Positions 1 through 10,800 of a stretch of 64,000 nucleotides of DNA are shown here, piece after piece. The first letter of the stretch is position 1, and each line of letters starts with the position of its first letter. Under the pieces are notes generated by a model. It had not been told where the DNA came from, did no database searches, and saw only the letters and a list, made by a program, of their open reading frames with translations. Made by a program: the position numbers and the translations under genes. This DNA is from Trametes villosa (Eukaryota > Basidiomycota > Agaricomycetes > Polyporales > Polyporaceae): the NCBI GenBank assembly GCA_002964805.2, contig PUDQ02000039.1, forward strand, positions 87,105 to 151,104, written 5' to 3'.

Positions 1-175
1 AGTGTACGAGCAAGCGGGTATACATTCAGGGGCGCACTGACCGCCCGCCGCTACGTGGCCCAACTGGATAGACTCCTGTTACAGCTGTTCGAAAACGAAC
101 ATGGGCCCCTGGTCGCAGATCTGCTCGTATTCAAACTTCTTGATAGGGCTAAGAGAATGTATGCATCAGACGGGC

Positions 176-1228
176 TCAGTCATTGTGCAAGCAGACGGAC
201 CATATGGAGAGGATGGAGCGCGCAGTGCACGTGCTCTTGTACACGTCGCGGATAGTCCACTCTTGCGGAAAGCATCCATGGTGCTCATCAAAATAGTGTT
301 CGTACGCCTCGCGGACGGTCAGAGGTCTGTCCAACCTAGGTACAGCGTAGGTTAGCACGCATCGCAAGCTGGCCTTGGACAACAATCTGAACGTACACTT
401 CGTGAGCTGCTCGGACAACGTCGCGCACCTCGATCGCTCTCGCCCGCCTCATTTGAAACTCTTGGATTTCTTGGCCGGCGACGTTCAGGATCACGACCGA
501 GGTCACCGGGGGGAACACAGCGAAGCTCTTTGCGGCGAGCGGGTGCTCTGCGAGATAGAGACCCGCGTACTCGTCCGGATCGTGGTCGTGTGTGTCCTGG
601 CCGTCCAGCCGGCGCAGCGGGCCGCTGGGCGCGCGGAGGTGTGCGTCCTTCATTGCAGGGACCACGGGAGGGTCGACGCCATCTCCGGGCTTGTACTCGA
701 TGTGCTCGAAGATGGGGTGCCCACAGAACATCACGTCGTCCTCGCTGCAGATGTATAGGATTTTCAGGGGTTCGATGTCTTCTGCGAGCTCGCGCATGCA
801 CCCCCCTGGGGTACGCAATGTCGGTAAACGCCATGCCCCAGCAGACTGAAACAAGGGGTTTGCGTACGATTCTTCTCCAGAAGCGCCTCACCGCACTGCG
901 GATGGGTGCAGAACCCGTCTTGGGAGATGCAGCTGATGGCGACGTCCTTCCAGGAACGTTCGAGCTCCAAGTCGACGGGGGGGCTCCGGTAGAATATCTT
1001 TGGCAAGGACTTGACCTCGCCCTGGAGGACGTCGCCGCTGAGCCCATTCTTCCAGCACACGAGCTTCCAGAACACATCCGGGTCGTCTCCTGCGTCATAG
1101 AGAGCCGCGACCCTGGGGCAGCTGCGATAGAAGCAGACGTGGGTGCGGAGGTCGTCGGCGGGGATGAGCTCTTTGACGACAAGCAGCAACTCCTGAGGGA
1201 AGTTCAGTTTTCTGTCGGAGGGAGCCAT
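176..1228 (-). CDS. F-box-like protein, three exons
   Basis: Exons on the minus strand are 868-1228, 397-805 and 176-335, giving 930 nt and 309 residues in frame throughout. Intron 1 (806-867, 62 nt) starts GTACGC and ends CCCCAG. Intron 2 (336-396, 61 nt) starts GTACGT, has a GTGCTAACC branch site and ends CCTAG. The start is the ATG of MAPSDRKLNF at 1228. The N-terminus (FPQELLLVVKELIPADDLRTH, then a region rich in Trp, Cys and Leu) has the length and pattern of an F-box, which in fungi links substrate receptors to Skp1 in SCF ubiquitin ligases. The rest (EPLKILYICSEDDVMFCGH and on) is a C-terminal region I cannot assign. Such F-box-like genes are numerous in agaricomycetes. Exon joins are consistent, but the F-box assignment rests on pattern only. 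It appears intact. Confidence 0.65.
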
Positions 1229-1345
1229 GGTTCGAAGGGACGTTGAGCTCGTCGAGTTTGACCGAATGAGGATGTCGATGCGCGTCGACGTCGAGGTAGA
1301 AGGGAGCTCAATAGACGCCCAACCCGGGATTCCCGGATTTACCAC

Positions 1346-1850
1346 GGCTGACCAGGACCCAGGAAAACCCACCAAGAGCCCACATCCCGGAATCCCCGAA
1401 AACGGGCCCGAAAATGGCGAAAAGTTACATGCAAACCCCCGAAAATGGGCCCCGGAGGGGCCCTTCTGGCATCCCGAAAACCGGGGTCAGCTCGGAGAGA
1501 TATGTGCCGGACCCCCGAAAGTACGCCTGGCTCGGCCCGTCGGGAGGGGCCTATGCGATGGAACCGGCGGGTGAGCGCCGCTCACGCCGATAATAGCTGT
1601 TATCGGCCGGCGTAGTCGCGAAAACGGTTTTTGGGGCCGAATCGAGCTCTCAAGCAGGCGATTTTTTGCGCGTTTAATGGGCGCCTAACGCGATGTTACA
1701 TGCCCTGAAGCCCCGAAACCGGCGCCGCAGGCCGCAGGATACGTGAAAATCCCCGAAAACCGGTCCATCTGGGACCCCCGAAAACGGCCCAAAATGGACC
1801 AAAATCGGATGTGAGCTCTTGGTGTACTTTCCTGGGTCCTGGCTGACCCC
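1346..1850. repeat. Small non-autonomous inverted-repeat element
   Basis: A stretch of about 38 bp at 1349-1386 (CCAGGACCCAGGAAAA, then ACCAAGAGC and CACATCC) recurs inverted at 1809-1848 with a few differences, enclosing about 420 bp. The interior has no convincing ORF and carries at least five copies of a short motif close to CCCCGAAAACGG, plus the near-palindrome GCCGATAATAGCTGTTATCGGC around 1587. I saw no clear target-site duplication. It could be a MITE or a decayed repeat. Confidence 0.45.
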
Positions 1851-2224
1851 GGCGCAAAGTTTCCCTCATTCGGATAATGTGCCAACAGCTGTCTTCGGCA
1901 TAAACCGCAGCCTAATGCACGCGAACAGCACATCGGTCGTCGGATTGAAACAACTTGAGGTGACGTTCTACATTGGCCCGTGCAACGATCCTACAGAGAA
2001 CCGAAACTCGGGCAATAGCACTGAGCAGTGCAGTCATAGTCAAGACACCTTCGGGCAGTAGGGTGTTCGCGCTCGTGCACCGTCCGTTACACCGCCGCCT
2101 CTGCACCTCCGTGTCATCGCGCCCTCTACGCGCTAGCAGCGCTCGTCGACCTTCAAGCTTCAAGCTCGATCCCATGAATCCCCGCACCGGCGACACGGAC
2201 ATTTTGCCACCTAGGCCTTCCTCA

Positions 2225-4374
2225 ATGATCTGTGCCGCTTGCTGGAGAGGGCCTTTCGCAGCACACCTCGGCATATTCCATCTTCCCGTCTCCCTGAGGC
2301 ATGTCGATGGACATGAATCGCTTTGGGAAGGGGGTTACACATACCTGACTTCCAAATCGCGGGTGAAGCGTGCCGCCGCCGGCTGCGCGTGGTGCAAGCT
2401 TCTACGGGCGCGGCTACTGGCGCGCGCGAGCGACCCGAGTATAATCCGCCGAGGAGAGCTGCTCTCTCCCGGTCCGTCGTGGGTTCGAGCCGGGCTGAGG
2501 GTCGTAGATGGTATCCAGTAGACACGTTGGCGATCGAGGTGCTATGAAACGACCTATATCTCTCCGAGGCCGTTGTACAGACCTCCGCAGGTGCGTTGAT
2601 CCCAGTGCATGTGGTACCTCTCTTCCTGACAGTTGTATTATCAGACGATCTCGCAGCACCGTATGTTGTCGCCCGGCACCCTGTCCTCGACGTCGGCTCC
2701 CCGCGCGCATTCGACTTCGCGAAGATGCTCGTCGAAGCCTGCGTGCACGGGCACGAGAGCTGCACTGCCATTGCGCCACCGTCGGACGTGCGCCTCCCAA
2801 CACGACTTGCTGACTGCAGCGACCCGGATTGTCCCCGACTCGTGCTTAAAGAAGGCGCGGTCGGCTGCTATCCAGCTCTCAGCTGTGTCTGGGGCGAGCC
2901 GCAACCTCACCGAACCACCACGTCCAACCTTTCCGCCTACACCCACGGAATCAACGCCGCCCTCCTCCCAAAGACTATTCGCGACGCCATTACTCACGCT
3001 CTAGAGCTCCTCGGGTATTTTTGGGTAGACAGTCTGTGCATTGTCCAAGACAGCGACGAAGACAAAGTACACGAGATTGGGTACATGCGCCTGATCTACT
3101 ACCGCTATGCATACTTGACTATCATCGCGGCCTCCGCCCGGACGGTCAACGAGGGTTTCCTTCAGGAACGCTCACCAGAGGACGTCGTCCGAGTGGCCCT
3201 CACTGTTCAATGTCCTCGACGAAGCTCGGCCGGGGGCAGTCCCGCGCCGGAAGGCGTGCCGGAGGTCGGCGAAGTGACTATCTCTCTCACGAGGGTAACC
3301 TCCGGGCTCGTACGCAGCGGCGAACTCGTCGACGAGCGGGGGTGATGTCTGCGAAGTTTGCGATGTCCACACGGAAACTCATCTACACGTCGACAACGCT
3401 GCACTATAGGCGCCAGGAAGTCACACGAAATGTGGGCAACTCCTTTTACAACCGTATTGGCGCGAGGCCAGCACTTCCCGACGTTCTCTTCCACTCACCG
3501 CCCTCACCCGTGGCGCCGGAATCAAAAGAGTGGTCCTCCGTACACACGGTTTGGTGCGAAATTGTAGCCGAATACACTGGCCGCACTTTAGGCCGATCCC
3601 AAGACAAGCTTGTAGCGTGCGGCGCGCTGGCAGAGGTTTTCCACTCCGTGCTGCGTACGGACTATCTGGCGGGACTCTGGCGCCGAACTCGGCTGGGGGA
3701 CTTGCTCTGGTATCGACTCGAGGATCAGCTACGCCGCACAACGGACTCGGAACTCCGGGCGCCATCGTGGTCTTGGGCTGCCGTCGACGGAGAAGTTGCC
3801 ATGCATTGGCTCACATTTCCGGGACCGGAAGCGACAGCAATGGCGGGCCTCCTTCGCTGTGACGTTGTCCTCACTGAGAACGCGGGGCGACCATTCGGCG
3901 AAGTGATGAGCGGGTCTTTGATCTTGTGCGCCGTGTTGATACCGTGCCACTGCGAGGCGCGCATCCGCGGTGTCGAGGAGTGGAGCGATGAAATCCTGCT
4001 GCCTTCCGGGTGGTGTAAGCGGTACTCGGGAGACGGTGCGTCCGTCTACGAAGGCCAATCTGCGTTGCAGGATATTAGGCCTCCGGGGTGGTTCCAGTTC
4101 GCCCGCTACGCCGATGATCAAGACCGTCACCGCGGCGGTGCGGGAGTGCTACCTCGTTCCGCTCATACGACGGGTACCGGCACGGCCGGACGATCTGCGA
4201 GACCCGGACGCGCAGGGCATCATTGTATCGCCCGTCGAATGTCAGGGTCCGAACATCGCGAACATTGGGAGGCGAGTGTATCGCCGGATCGGTGCCTTTC
4301 GTGCGGATTCTTGGGATACGGCGCGGAAAGGTGACTACGAGTCGCTCACCTCGGGGAAGATCGTGATTATATGA
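2225..4374 (+). pseudogene. HET-domain protein gene, probably broken
   Basis: The reading starts at MICAACWRGPFAAH (ATG 2225), the usual opening of a polypore HET-domain family. An intron probably lies between about 2510 and 2650. The core HET domain follows: ALSCVWGEPQPH, LPKTIRDAI, FWVDSLCIVQDSDEDK and a GFLQER end. HET proteins act in heterokaryon incompatibility, triggering cell death after fusion of unlike strains. After about 3295 the frame changes. The C-terminal part (LIYTSTTLHYRRQ, then DKLVACGALAEVFHSVLRTDYLAGLWRR split over two lines of homology, then APSWSWAAVDGEVA) is in another frame, and the last part (RECYLVPLIRR to KIVII, stop 4372-4374) in a third near 4110. An intron GTAACC..CTGCGAAG (about 3295-3354) could bridge the first change, but it would remove the conserved segment before LIYTS. 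I therefore favour frameshifts. A related decayed copy lies at 24-25.5 kb. Confidence 0.7.
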
Positions 4375-5239
4375 ATGCGCTGCTTCAGCTGTATGTACCC
4401 GTGCAATTCGTCCGGATCGTCCACTGACTAGCGTCTCGTTGATAGTCTGCAGGTTGCGTGAACAAATATAATGTAGCATGCCGCTTTGAGTCGTTCGATA
4501 CTCGAGTGCCAGCACCCCCGGATACCGCGCGCTCAGATGTTCTTCTACGCGCCCAACTGGACCGGACGACGAGTAACGAGCGCGACCTTGCGGTAGGCGG
4601 GACCCACAGAGGCAGCGCTCTCCGCGGACGCCCGCATTAAGCGGGGGACAGCGGAGAATACAATCGCAGCGACTCCTACGCGCGGCGCCATTGCGTTCGG
4701 ACGCGCTGCTCTTTCGTCCACACTAGCGATGCCGGAATCTCGTTCTTCCGTTTCGTCTTGCTTGTATGCGCCGCACGCCCTCACGCTCACTGGCTTCCTC
4801 AGCTGCTCGTAGTCTTGGTTCATACCGCACGCAAGGTGCTTCTCGTATGCGGTCCGGGAGGCGAATACGGGCTTGCCGTTGTCCACAGGCTGCCAGAGGT
4901 TGTCAGAGATATGGCACACGATGGCCGTGAGGAGATTACCTACCGCACGGGGAGAAGGCCGATGTGCGTACCTACGAAGCCCGACTGCCCAAGTTCAGCT
5001 TTCTGTGGATCGGCAGCCTTTTGCACCAGGTCTCAATGGTCCTTGAATAGGTCGGAAGGGGTCGTCGACAGAATGGCGCGCTGAGTAGGTACCCGATACG
5101 TCTTGTTCGTGTTCAAGCAGGAGTCTAGTGCCAGTACCCGGGAACGCACACTGTAAATTGCGGACAGTCACAGGCAAGGTTAGCAGTACGTAGTGAAAGC
5201 TGGTTGTGAGAGGAGATTCCAGTCGAGCGTTGCTTGACT
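4375..5239. other. Intergenic, no convincing gene
   Basis: Open frames of 124 aa (4545-4919, minus) and 112 aa (4995-5333, minus) occur here but show no recognisable domain. Part of the second holds the last recognisable piece of the 2H-phosphoesterase gene, near 5243-5310. No tRNA, repeat or terminator was seen. Confidence 0.3.
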
Positions 5240-5749
5240 CTGATGTGCTTGCCTTTAGCGGCCGGTGCTCGCCCACCAGCAACCAGGTCCGGTTGAACGC
5301 CTCCACGATCACGTCTGGCCAACACATATGCAATATGTCCTCAGCCGCTATCTCCTTCTGAGCGCGGGCGGTGCACCCACCTGCGACGGGCCTCAGCCGC
5401 TTCGCGCTTCGCGCTCTCGCCCTCGGGCGAAACGCCGACCCACATCACGTTCGCCAGCCCCTGGCTGCCTCGCTCCGGCTTCATGATGTCCATCCTGTCT
5501 AGCTTCACGCCGAGCTTCTCTCCTCTGAGGATCTGCAGGACGCGCAGTCTTAGCTCTTCCAATACGACCTTGGCTGCATCGAGTGTCCGCGACTTGTCTA
5601 GGGAGTCCGCGCCGCCGTCGAGCGACATTACCCCAGCGTGAAGCGCAACCGCCGCGGAGAAATCACCACTGTGGCGTCTAGTCCCGGGATCGCTGGAGTC
5701 GACGCAAGGAGCGGGTCGGTGAACGCGTTCATTGTCTCGCGCAGCCCGG
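5240..5749 (-). pseudogene. 2H-phosphoesterase (AKAP7/ASCC1-like), 3' part cut by retrotransposon
   Basis: Read on the minus strand from the retrotransposon edge, the frame gives LRETMNAFTDPLL, then AIPGLDATVVISPRRLRFTLG. After a one-base frame change (a missing G near 5633) it gives VMSLDGGADSLDKSRTLDAA, VKLDRMDIMKPERGSQGLA, NVMWVGVSPEGESAKR and finally VIVEAFNRTWLLVGEHRPLK near 5243-5310. This is the pattern of fungal AKAP7/ASCC1-type 2H phosphoesterase-like proteins (RNA ligase-like fold, RLRFTLGVMSL and RPLK segments). The usual C-terminus with the second HxT motif was not found. The 5' half lies at 13221-13542 beyond the retrotransposon. The frameshift and another near 5335 suggest the gene was already non-functional or decays now. 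Confidence 0.65.
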
Positions 5750-6020
5750 TGGAGTAGGGGGTCTGCGGGAGAGAGGCGCGGAGAGGAGGAGGAGAGGGCG
5801 AGCTGAGGGATGCTTAGTCAGCAGGCAGAGGCGCCGGAGGAGTAGATCGAGCATTGTACACGAGGGGAGGATCATCATCACGGTCATCGGGGAGCATCCG
5901 CACAGAGCCCCGAGTCTTCTGAGCTTATCGTCTGCATCTGTCTGGACTGGGTCTGCTTCTCATTGCGATCTCTCTCGACATCTACATCGCGCCTAGGGCG
6001 TCTAGGTTTGGACTGCTCCA
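5750..6020 (+). repeat. 5' LTR
   Basis: 271 bp, starting TGGAGTAGGGGG and ending GGACTGCTCCA, with a 5-bp inverted terminal repeat TGGAG/CTCCA. I compared it line by line with 12950-13220 and found no differences. It should hold the element's promoter and polyadenylation signals, but I cannot place them. Confidence 0.95.
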
Positions 6021-6022
6021 TC

Positions 6023-6047
6023 TGGTGACGACAGTGCGAATCGAACC
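6023..6047 (+). promoter_or_regulatory. Primer-binding site
   Basis: Two bases after the LTR the sequence TGGTGACGACAGTGCGAATC begins, followed by GAACC. Its complement ends in CCA and reads as a tRNA 3' part: a 7-base T-loop TTCGATT, 5-base T-stem strand CGCAC, 7-base acceptor strand TGTCGTC, discriminator A, CCA. Matching therefore extends through the acceptor stem into the T-loop, longer than the usual 10-18 bases. The tRNA identity cannot be fixed from the window. Confidence 0.75.
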
Positions 6048-6528
6048 GAAGTCGAAACGAACGCATAGCACGCATCGCAAAAGTGGCTGGCAAACGCAAA
6101 AGAATCTTGCGAAGGAACAGCCTAGGACAGTTTGCTGGAAACAGTGGCAGCACCTCTCGACCGGACAATCTGGATCTTCGACAAGCCGAGAACGACACAT
6201 CCGATCTATCCCTACCTGGCAGCTCAATTCCTACGCCTTCTACCACCTCCGCGTTCACACCACCAGCGACCACGGACAGCGAGCGCGACGACTCAGAGCG
6301 CGACGACAAAGCGTCCACAGCTTCGTCGGACCTCCGTACACGCGAGCCCGTCAAGACGTACATATACGCACAGTCGAACGTCACCGCACCAGATCTCGAC
6401 AACCTCGTCAACCCGCAAGATTCACTCGTCCTTCCGAAACACAGCAGTGGCGTCACTACCGGAGAGCGCGAAGCGAACCAGCGATCACGCCAGATCCAAC
6501 ATCGAGCGACAGGGAAGAACGACCGAAC

Positions 6529-7851
6529 ATGTCCGTGTTCAACCCAGGCGTGGCGAGACCCCAGTTTGGGGGCAACCTAAACTCGGAGACCGCTAAGCAG
6601 TTCTGGATGGACGCCGAGGAGTATCTAGAGGGGTGTAGCGAGTCGGTGAAGTGCAAGCGGGTGGCGAGACTCTGGTTGGCGGACTCAGCAGCGGACGTCT
6701 GGTACGAGGAGCTGGAGGAGTCGACGAAGAACAGCTGGGATAGGCTAGGGAAGGCGTTCGCAGCCGAGTGGATGAAGCAGGACACGCTCAGCCTCACGGA
6801 GTCAGACCTCCTCGCCATCCTCAAGAAGGACATGCCGACCGACCAGGAGCTCCTGACGTACGAAACCAGCGGAACCGGGAAGCCAACCAGCGTCTTACAG
6901 CGTTGGTCGCGCCAGGTCAGCAACCTAGTACGGCGGTACAGGGTTCCGGACTCGGTGGCAGAACGGTTTCGCTCGGAGCTCGCGGCGATCGTCTTGCGCG
7001 ACATGTTGCCGGTGGTCGCGACGTGGAAGGAGTTCGATGAGGCGATCGGGAAGATCAGCGTCACGAAGCTCAAGGAGCGTGTCGCGCTGTTCCAGCCCCA
7101 AGGGCAGACCAAGAGGGGCGACACCGACAAGACAAGCGAGACGACGAAGAGCGGCGAGGCCAACCACACGCCGCTGACGGTCGACGACCTCGCGAAGGTC
7201 ATGCAAGGCATCGCCATCGCAGGAGCACACTCGGTGAGCCAGGTCCAAGCTCCACCCTACTACGCGATGAGGCCACCGCCGCCGCCGCCACCGCGCTGGG
7301 CAGGACCACCGCCCAACGCGGTGCGCGCACGAGGTCCTACGCCCGCAATGCCGCGCATGCCCCCGGAAGAACGCCTCGCGCTTATACGGCAAAAGGCGCT
7401 CGCGCCGCAGCCTGACACTGAGGAGGGGCGAGCGACGTACGAAAAGCAGAAGCGCGACTGGCACGCAGCGCACGTCGGCGAGACGAGACCAAACGAGCAC
7501 ATGCCGTATCCGCTCACGCCCGGAACCTTAGCGGTCGCGTCGGGCGAGTGTTGGAGGTGCGGGCAGAGGAGACACGCCATGGGCGTCGAGTGCCCCGGGC
7601 CCTTCGTACCTACGCTGGAGAACGCCTGGAGAGCTACGGCGGGAATGGTGGAGACCGAGGCCCGACGAGCTCAGGCTGGCGCCCCGGTCCATTTCGTGGG
7701 CGGACCCGGTTACGCGGGAGCACCTTACGAGTACGCGTACACGCCACAGCCCGACCCGTACGCGCAAGCGTACTATGGAGGACAGTGGGGCCCGTACGCG
7801 CAGGGAGGAGCAGGAACATTCGAGTCCGCGTGGGAACAGGGAAAAGGCTAG
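6529..7851 (+). CDS. Gag polyprotein of gypsy element
   Basis: 440 residues from ATG 6529 (MSVFNPGVARPQFGGN). The frame is open further upstream to about 6025, but without an ATG. Gag forms the virus-like particle that packages element RNA. The N-terminal half (QFWMDAEEYLEGCSESVKCK, LWLADSAADVWYEEL, then a Trp/Leu-rich helical region) is the capsid-type domain common to gypsy Gag proteins. A proline-rich stretch follows near 7270-7310. A zinc knuckle lies near 7551-7595 (CWRCGQRRHAMGVEC), with spacing CX2CX4HX5C, one residue longer than the usual CX2CX4HX4C. The C-terminus is Tyr/Gly/Pro-rich. The stop TAG (7849-7851) lies four bases after a slippery heptamer, so a fraction of ribosomes should continue into pol. 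Confidence 0.85.
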   Translation: MSVFNPGVARPQFGGNLNSETAKQFWMDAEEYLEGCSESVKCKRVARLWLADSAADVWYEELEESTKNSWDRLGKAFAAEWMKQDTLSLTESDLLAILKKDMPTDQELLTYETSGTGKPTSVLQRWSRQVSNLVRRYRVPDSVAERFRSELAAIVLRDMLPVVATWKEFDEAIGKISVTKLKERVALFQPQGQTKRGDTDKTSETTKSGEANHTPLTVDDLAKVMQGIAIAGAHSVSQVQAPPYYAMRPPPPPPPRWAGPPPNAVRARGPTPAMPRMPPEERLALIRQKALAPQPDTEEGRATYEKQKRDWHAAHVGETRPNEHMPYPLTPGTLAVASGECWRCGQRRHAMGVECPGPFVPTLENAWRATAGMVETEARRAQAGAPVHFVGGPGYAGAPYEYAYTPQPDPYAQAYYGGQWGPYAQGGAGTFESAWEQGKG

Positions 7852-7886
7852 GGGCCGCGAGCTCGTCGGATCCGACAGCGGCCCCT
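7839..7886 (+). promoter_or_regulatory. -1 programmed ribosomal frameshift site
   Basis: The heptamer GGGAAAA (7839-7845) is phased as G GGA AAA in the gag frame, matching X XXY YYZ, and is followed by GGC and the gag stop TAG. A -1 slip gives GGG AAA AGG CTA GGG, which continues without a stop into pol. Downstream, AGGGGCCGC (7850-7858) pairs perfectly with GCGGCCCCT (7878-7886). GGCT (7846-7849) can also pair with AGCC just after the 3' strand, with one base bulged, and the loop contains the inner hairpin GTCGGATCCGAC. All parts of a canonical -1 site are present. Confidence 0.8.
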
Positions 7887-10800
7887 CAGCCTGATCCTAC
7901 CCCGAACACGAAGGTCCCCGAGCGAGACTCGCCAGCGCGCGGGGACGAGAATGGTGCGAGCTCCCTAATAGACCGCGAAGTACCTACATCACCTGTCTCA
8001 AGGACGAGTTACGAAAGTATCAGATCCCCCGAAGTACAGAAGACTGAGTCAATGCATACTACGTTCATGTACTCGGTGGGAGCGGTCAGTGGGAGCTTAC
8101 ACGAATCGCAGCCATTCGTGTATCACGTTACAGTAAGAAACCCGAGCACCGGAGAGGCGGTGCGAGTGAAAGGGTTGATCGACGATGGAGCTATGGTGAA
8201 CGTCGTCGATGCAGACTTGTGGCCGAGGCTCGAGACACGACTGGGGAAAGCGGAACAGTCGTCGCGTAAGCTGCGCATGGCAAATGGCAGCGTCGTAGAG
8301 TCACAAGGATGCTGGACCGGCGTGTTCGACTTCGAAGGAGTCAGCGTAACGAGCTCATTCGAGCTCTTCGCGAGTAAAGGAGCATGGTCGTTCCTGATCG
8401 GGAAGCCTCTCCTAGAAGCACTGAAAGCCCAACACGATTACGAAGCGGATACCATTCGCGTAAGAGGACGAGAACGTAGCGCGGTGGTGCAGAACCAGTA
8501 CGGTCGTACATGGGGCGATGAGACGCTGAGAGCGAAGGGACTATTGCTCACACTTGATGCAAAGATGTGCTTGAGCGATGCATCTGATTCAGTTCTAGAT
8601 CCCAGTCGTACACAAGAATGCGAGACAACGCTGATTGTACATGGAGCAGAGCACGAGCGTGAAGAGCTACCGCAAGCGTCGAGCGCAAGCGCCCAAGCAG
8701 ACGAAGATCGCGACGCGCCGGAAATAAGCGCCGAAGCGTTAGACAAGAACGACGACGACAAGGAGCGAAGGCAAGAGCGCACAACGGCTCTGAATGTCGA
8801 CGAAGACAACGGATGGTACATAGGGCCGGACGCCGAAGAACGAGAAGAGAACCAAGAAGACCTATTCGAATTCCCGGTGAATGCAGTCCACAACGAGCAG
8901 ACCGCCACTGACGACATATATACCAGGACAACCGAACCGTTCAAGGCCAGTCGAGTCCGAGCAGTAGTAGAGGCTGTTCAGATTGGAGAAGACGTCACGG
9001 CAGAAGAGCGCGAGCGGATACAAGACCTCATCAAGGAGTTCGCGGACTGCTTTGCGCTCTCCGTCAAAGAAGTCACGCCGGTTCCAGGTGCGGTTCACAC
9101 TCTCAACGTGCCGCCAGACGCTACCTTCTCCAAGCGAGTTCACCAGCGGCCCCTAACCCCGCCACAACGAGCGTACGTACATAAGAAGATCGACGAGCTC
9201 GTAGAAGCAGGGGCGATCGAGCCGTGCTCGCCGAGCGAGGTGAAGTGCATCGCGCCGATCACTCTCGCTCACAAGGTGCACGAAGGAGAAGGCCTGACCA
9301 TCGAGGAGCTCCGACGACGGGTGAACGAGGAAGCCGAGGCAGCCGGCATCGAGCCACCATTCGACGTACCGAAACGACCAGAGAACGAAGAGCGGAAGTA
9401 CACCGAACAGCCCACAGAGCGAAAATGGCGAATCTGTCAAAACTTTGGAGAGATCAACAAAGTCACAGAAATTGCGCCCATGCCGCAAGGTGATATCAGG
9501 CAGAAGCAGCAAAATCTGAGCGGCCATCGGTGGGTCTGCACATTTGACTTCGCGTCCGGCTTCTACGCTGTTGTTCTCGCAGAAGAGTCACGACCGTATA
9601 CTTGCTTCTATATCGAAGGGCGGGGCTACTTCCGATGCGTCAAGATGCCGTTTGGTCTTACAGGGGCACCAACATCATTCGCATACATGACGGCTTTGCA
9701 CCTGCACGACCTGCTCGTCGACGGCACGATGGAGTTGTTCGTCGATGACGGAGGAACGGCGGGAGACGAGTTCGAAGGACTGCTAGGCAAACTGCGGCGA
9801 ATCCTCGAGCGCATTCGATCGTGCGGCCTATCGTTGTCGCCGTCGAAGTGCCGGTGGTTCATGACGGAAGCCGTCTTTGCAGGCGGCCTGGTTGGACCCA
9901 AAGGAGTCACGACGGACAGAGCTAAGTTGACGGCTGTGGTTGACTGGAAGAAACCCGGCGATGCACTAAATCTTGTCTCATTCCTAGGTCTTACCAGCCA
10001 CTTCCGGGACCTCATCAAAGACTATGCGCGTCTCGAGGCGCCGTTGCGCGACCTCCTGCGCGACGTGCATGTGCCACAGTCAGCGAAGAAGGGTCTGTAT
10101 AGGCGGGCGATGCAAAACCACAAGTTCGGAGAACGGTGGAGAGCGGAGCACGACGAAGCATTCGTCAAGCTCAAGACAGTGCTGACGTCAGAGCCGGTAT
10201 TGCATCGACCCCAATGGGATGGAACCCCGTTCATCGTCACAACAGGCGGATCGAAAGATGGGTTCGGAGCAGTACTCACTCAACGGTTCACCGATGTGTT
10301 ACCTAGCGGCAAAATCGTCAAGAGGATCCACCCGATCGCGTTCGCATCCAAGCGAACGTCGAAGACGGAAGAGAAGTACCATTCGTTCATTTCAGAGTTC
10401 GCTGCACTGAAGTTTGGGTTAGATAAGTTCTCAGACATCATCTGGGGATTCCCAGTCGAACTCGAAACCGACTGCAAGGCACTCAAGGATGTCTTGTCCA
10501 ACGACAAGCTGACGAGCACGCACGTCAGATGGCGAGACGGCATTCTAGCTCACCAGATTGTCGACGTTCGACACATTCCAGGAAAGCTCAATACTGTCGC
10601 CGACGGACTCAGTCGGGTGGGCGAGAACGCGCCGCGGTCCGAAGGCGACGGCAGTGAGTGGACCGTGAGCGAGGACTGGGAAACAAACACCGGGCTAGTC
10701 AACGACATCTTCCAGGTGAGCGATGCCAACGCGACCGACGAGCAGATTGACGCGCTCGTTCACAGGTTCAAAGACGAACCGATGTTCCTCAAGATTATCA

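Noticed and set aside
352..1182. 276-aa minus-strand frame
   Set aside because: It is a shadow frame over the spliced F-box-like gene, rich in Arg/Ser/Pro, and the spliced model explains the region better.
2395..2490. Possible tRNA because of GGGTTCGAGCC
   Set aside because: No acceptor or anticodon stem could be formed around it, and it lies inside the HET gene.
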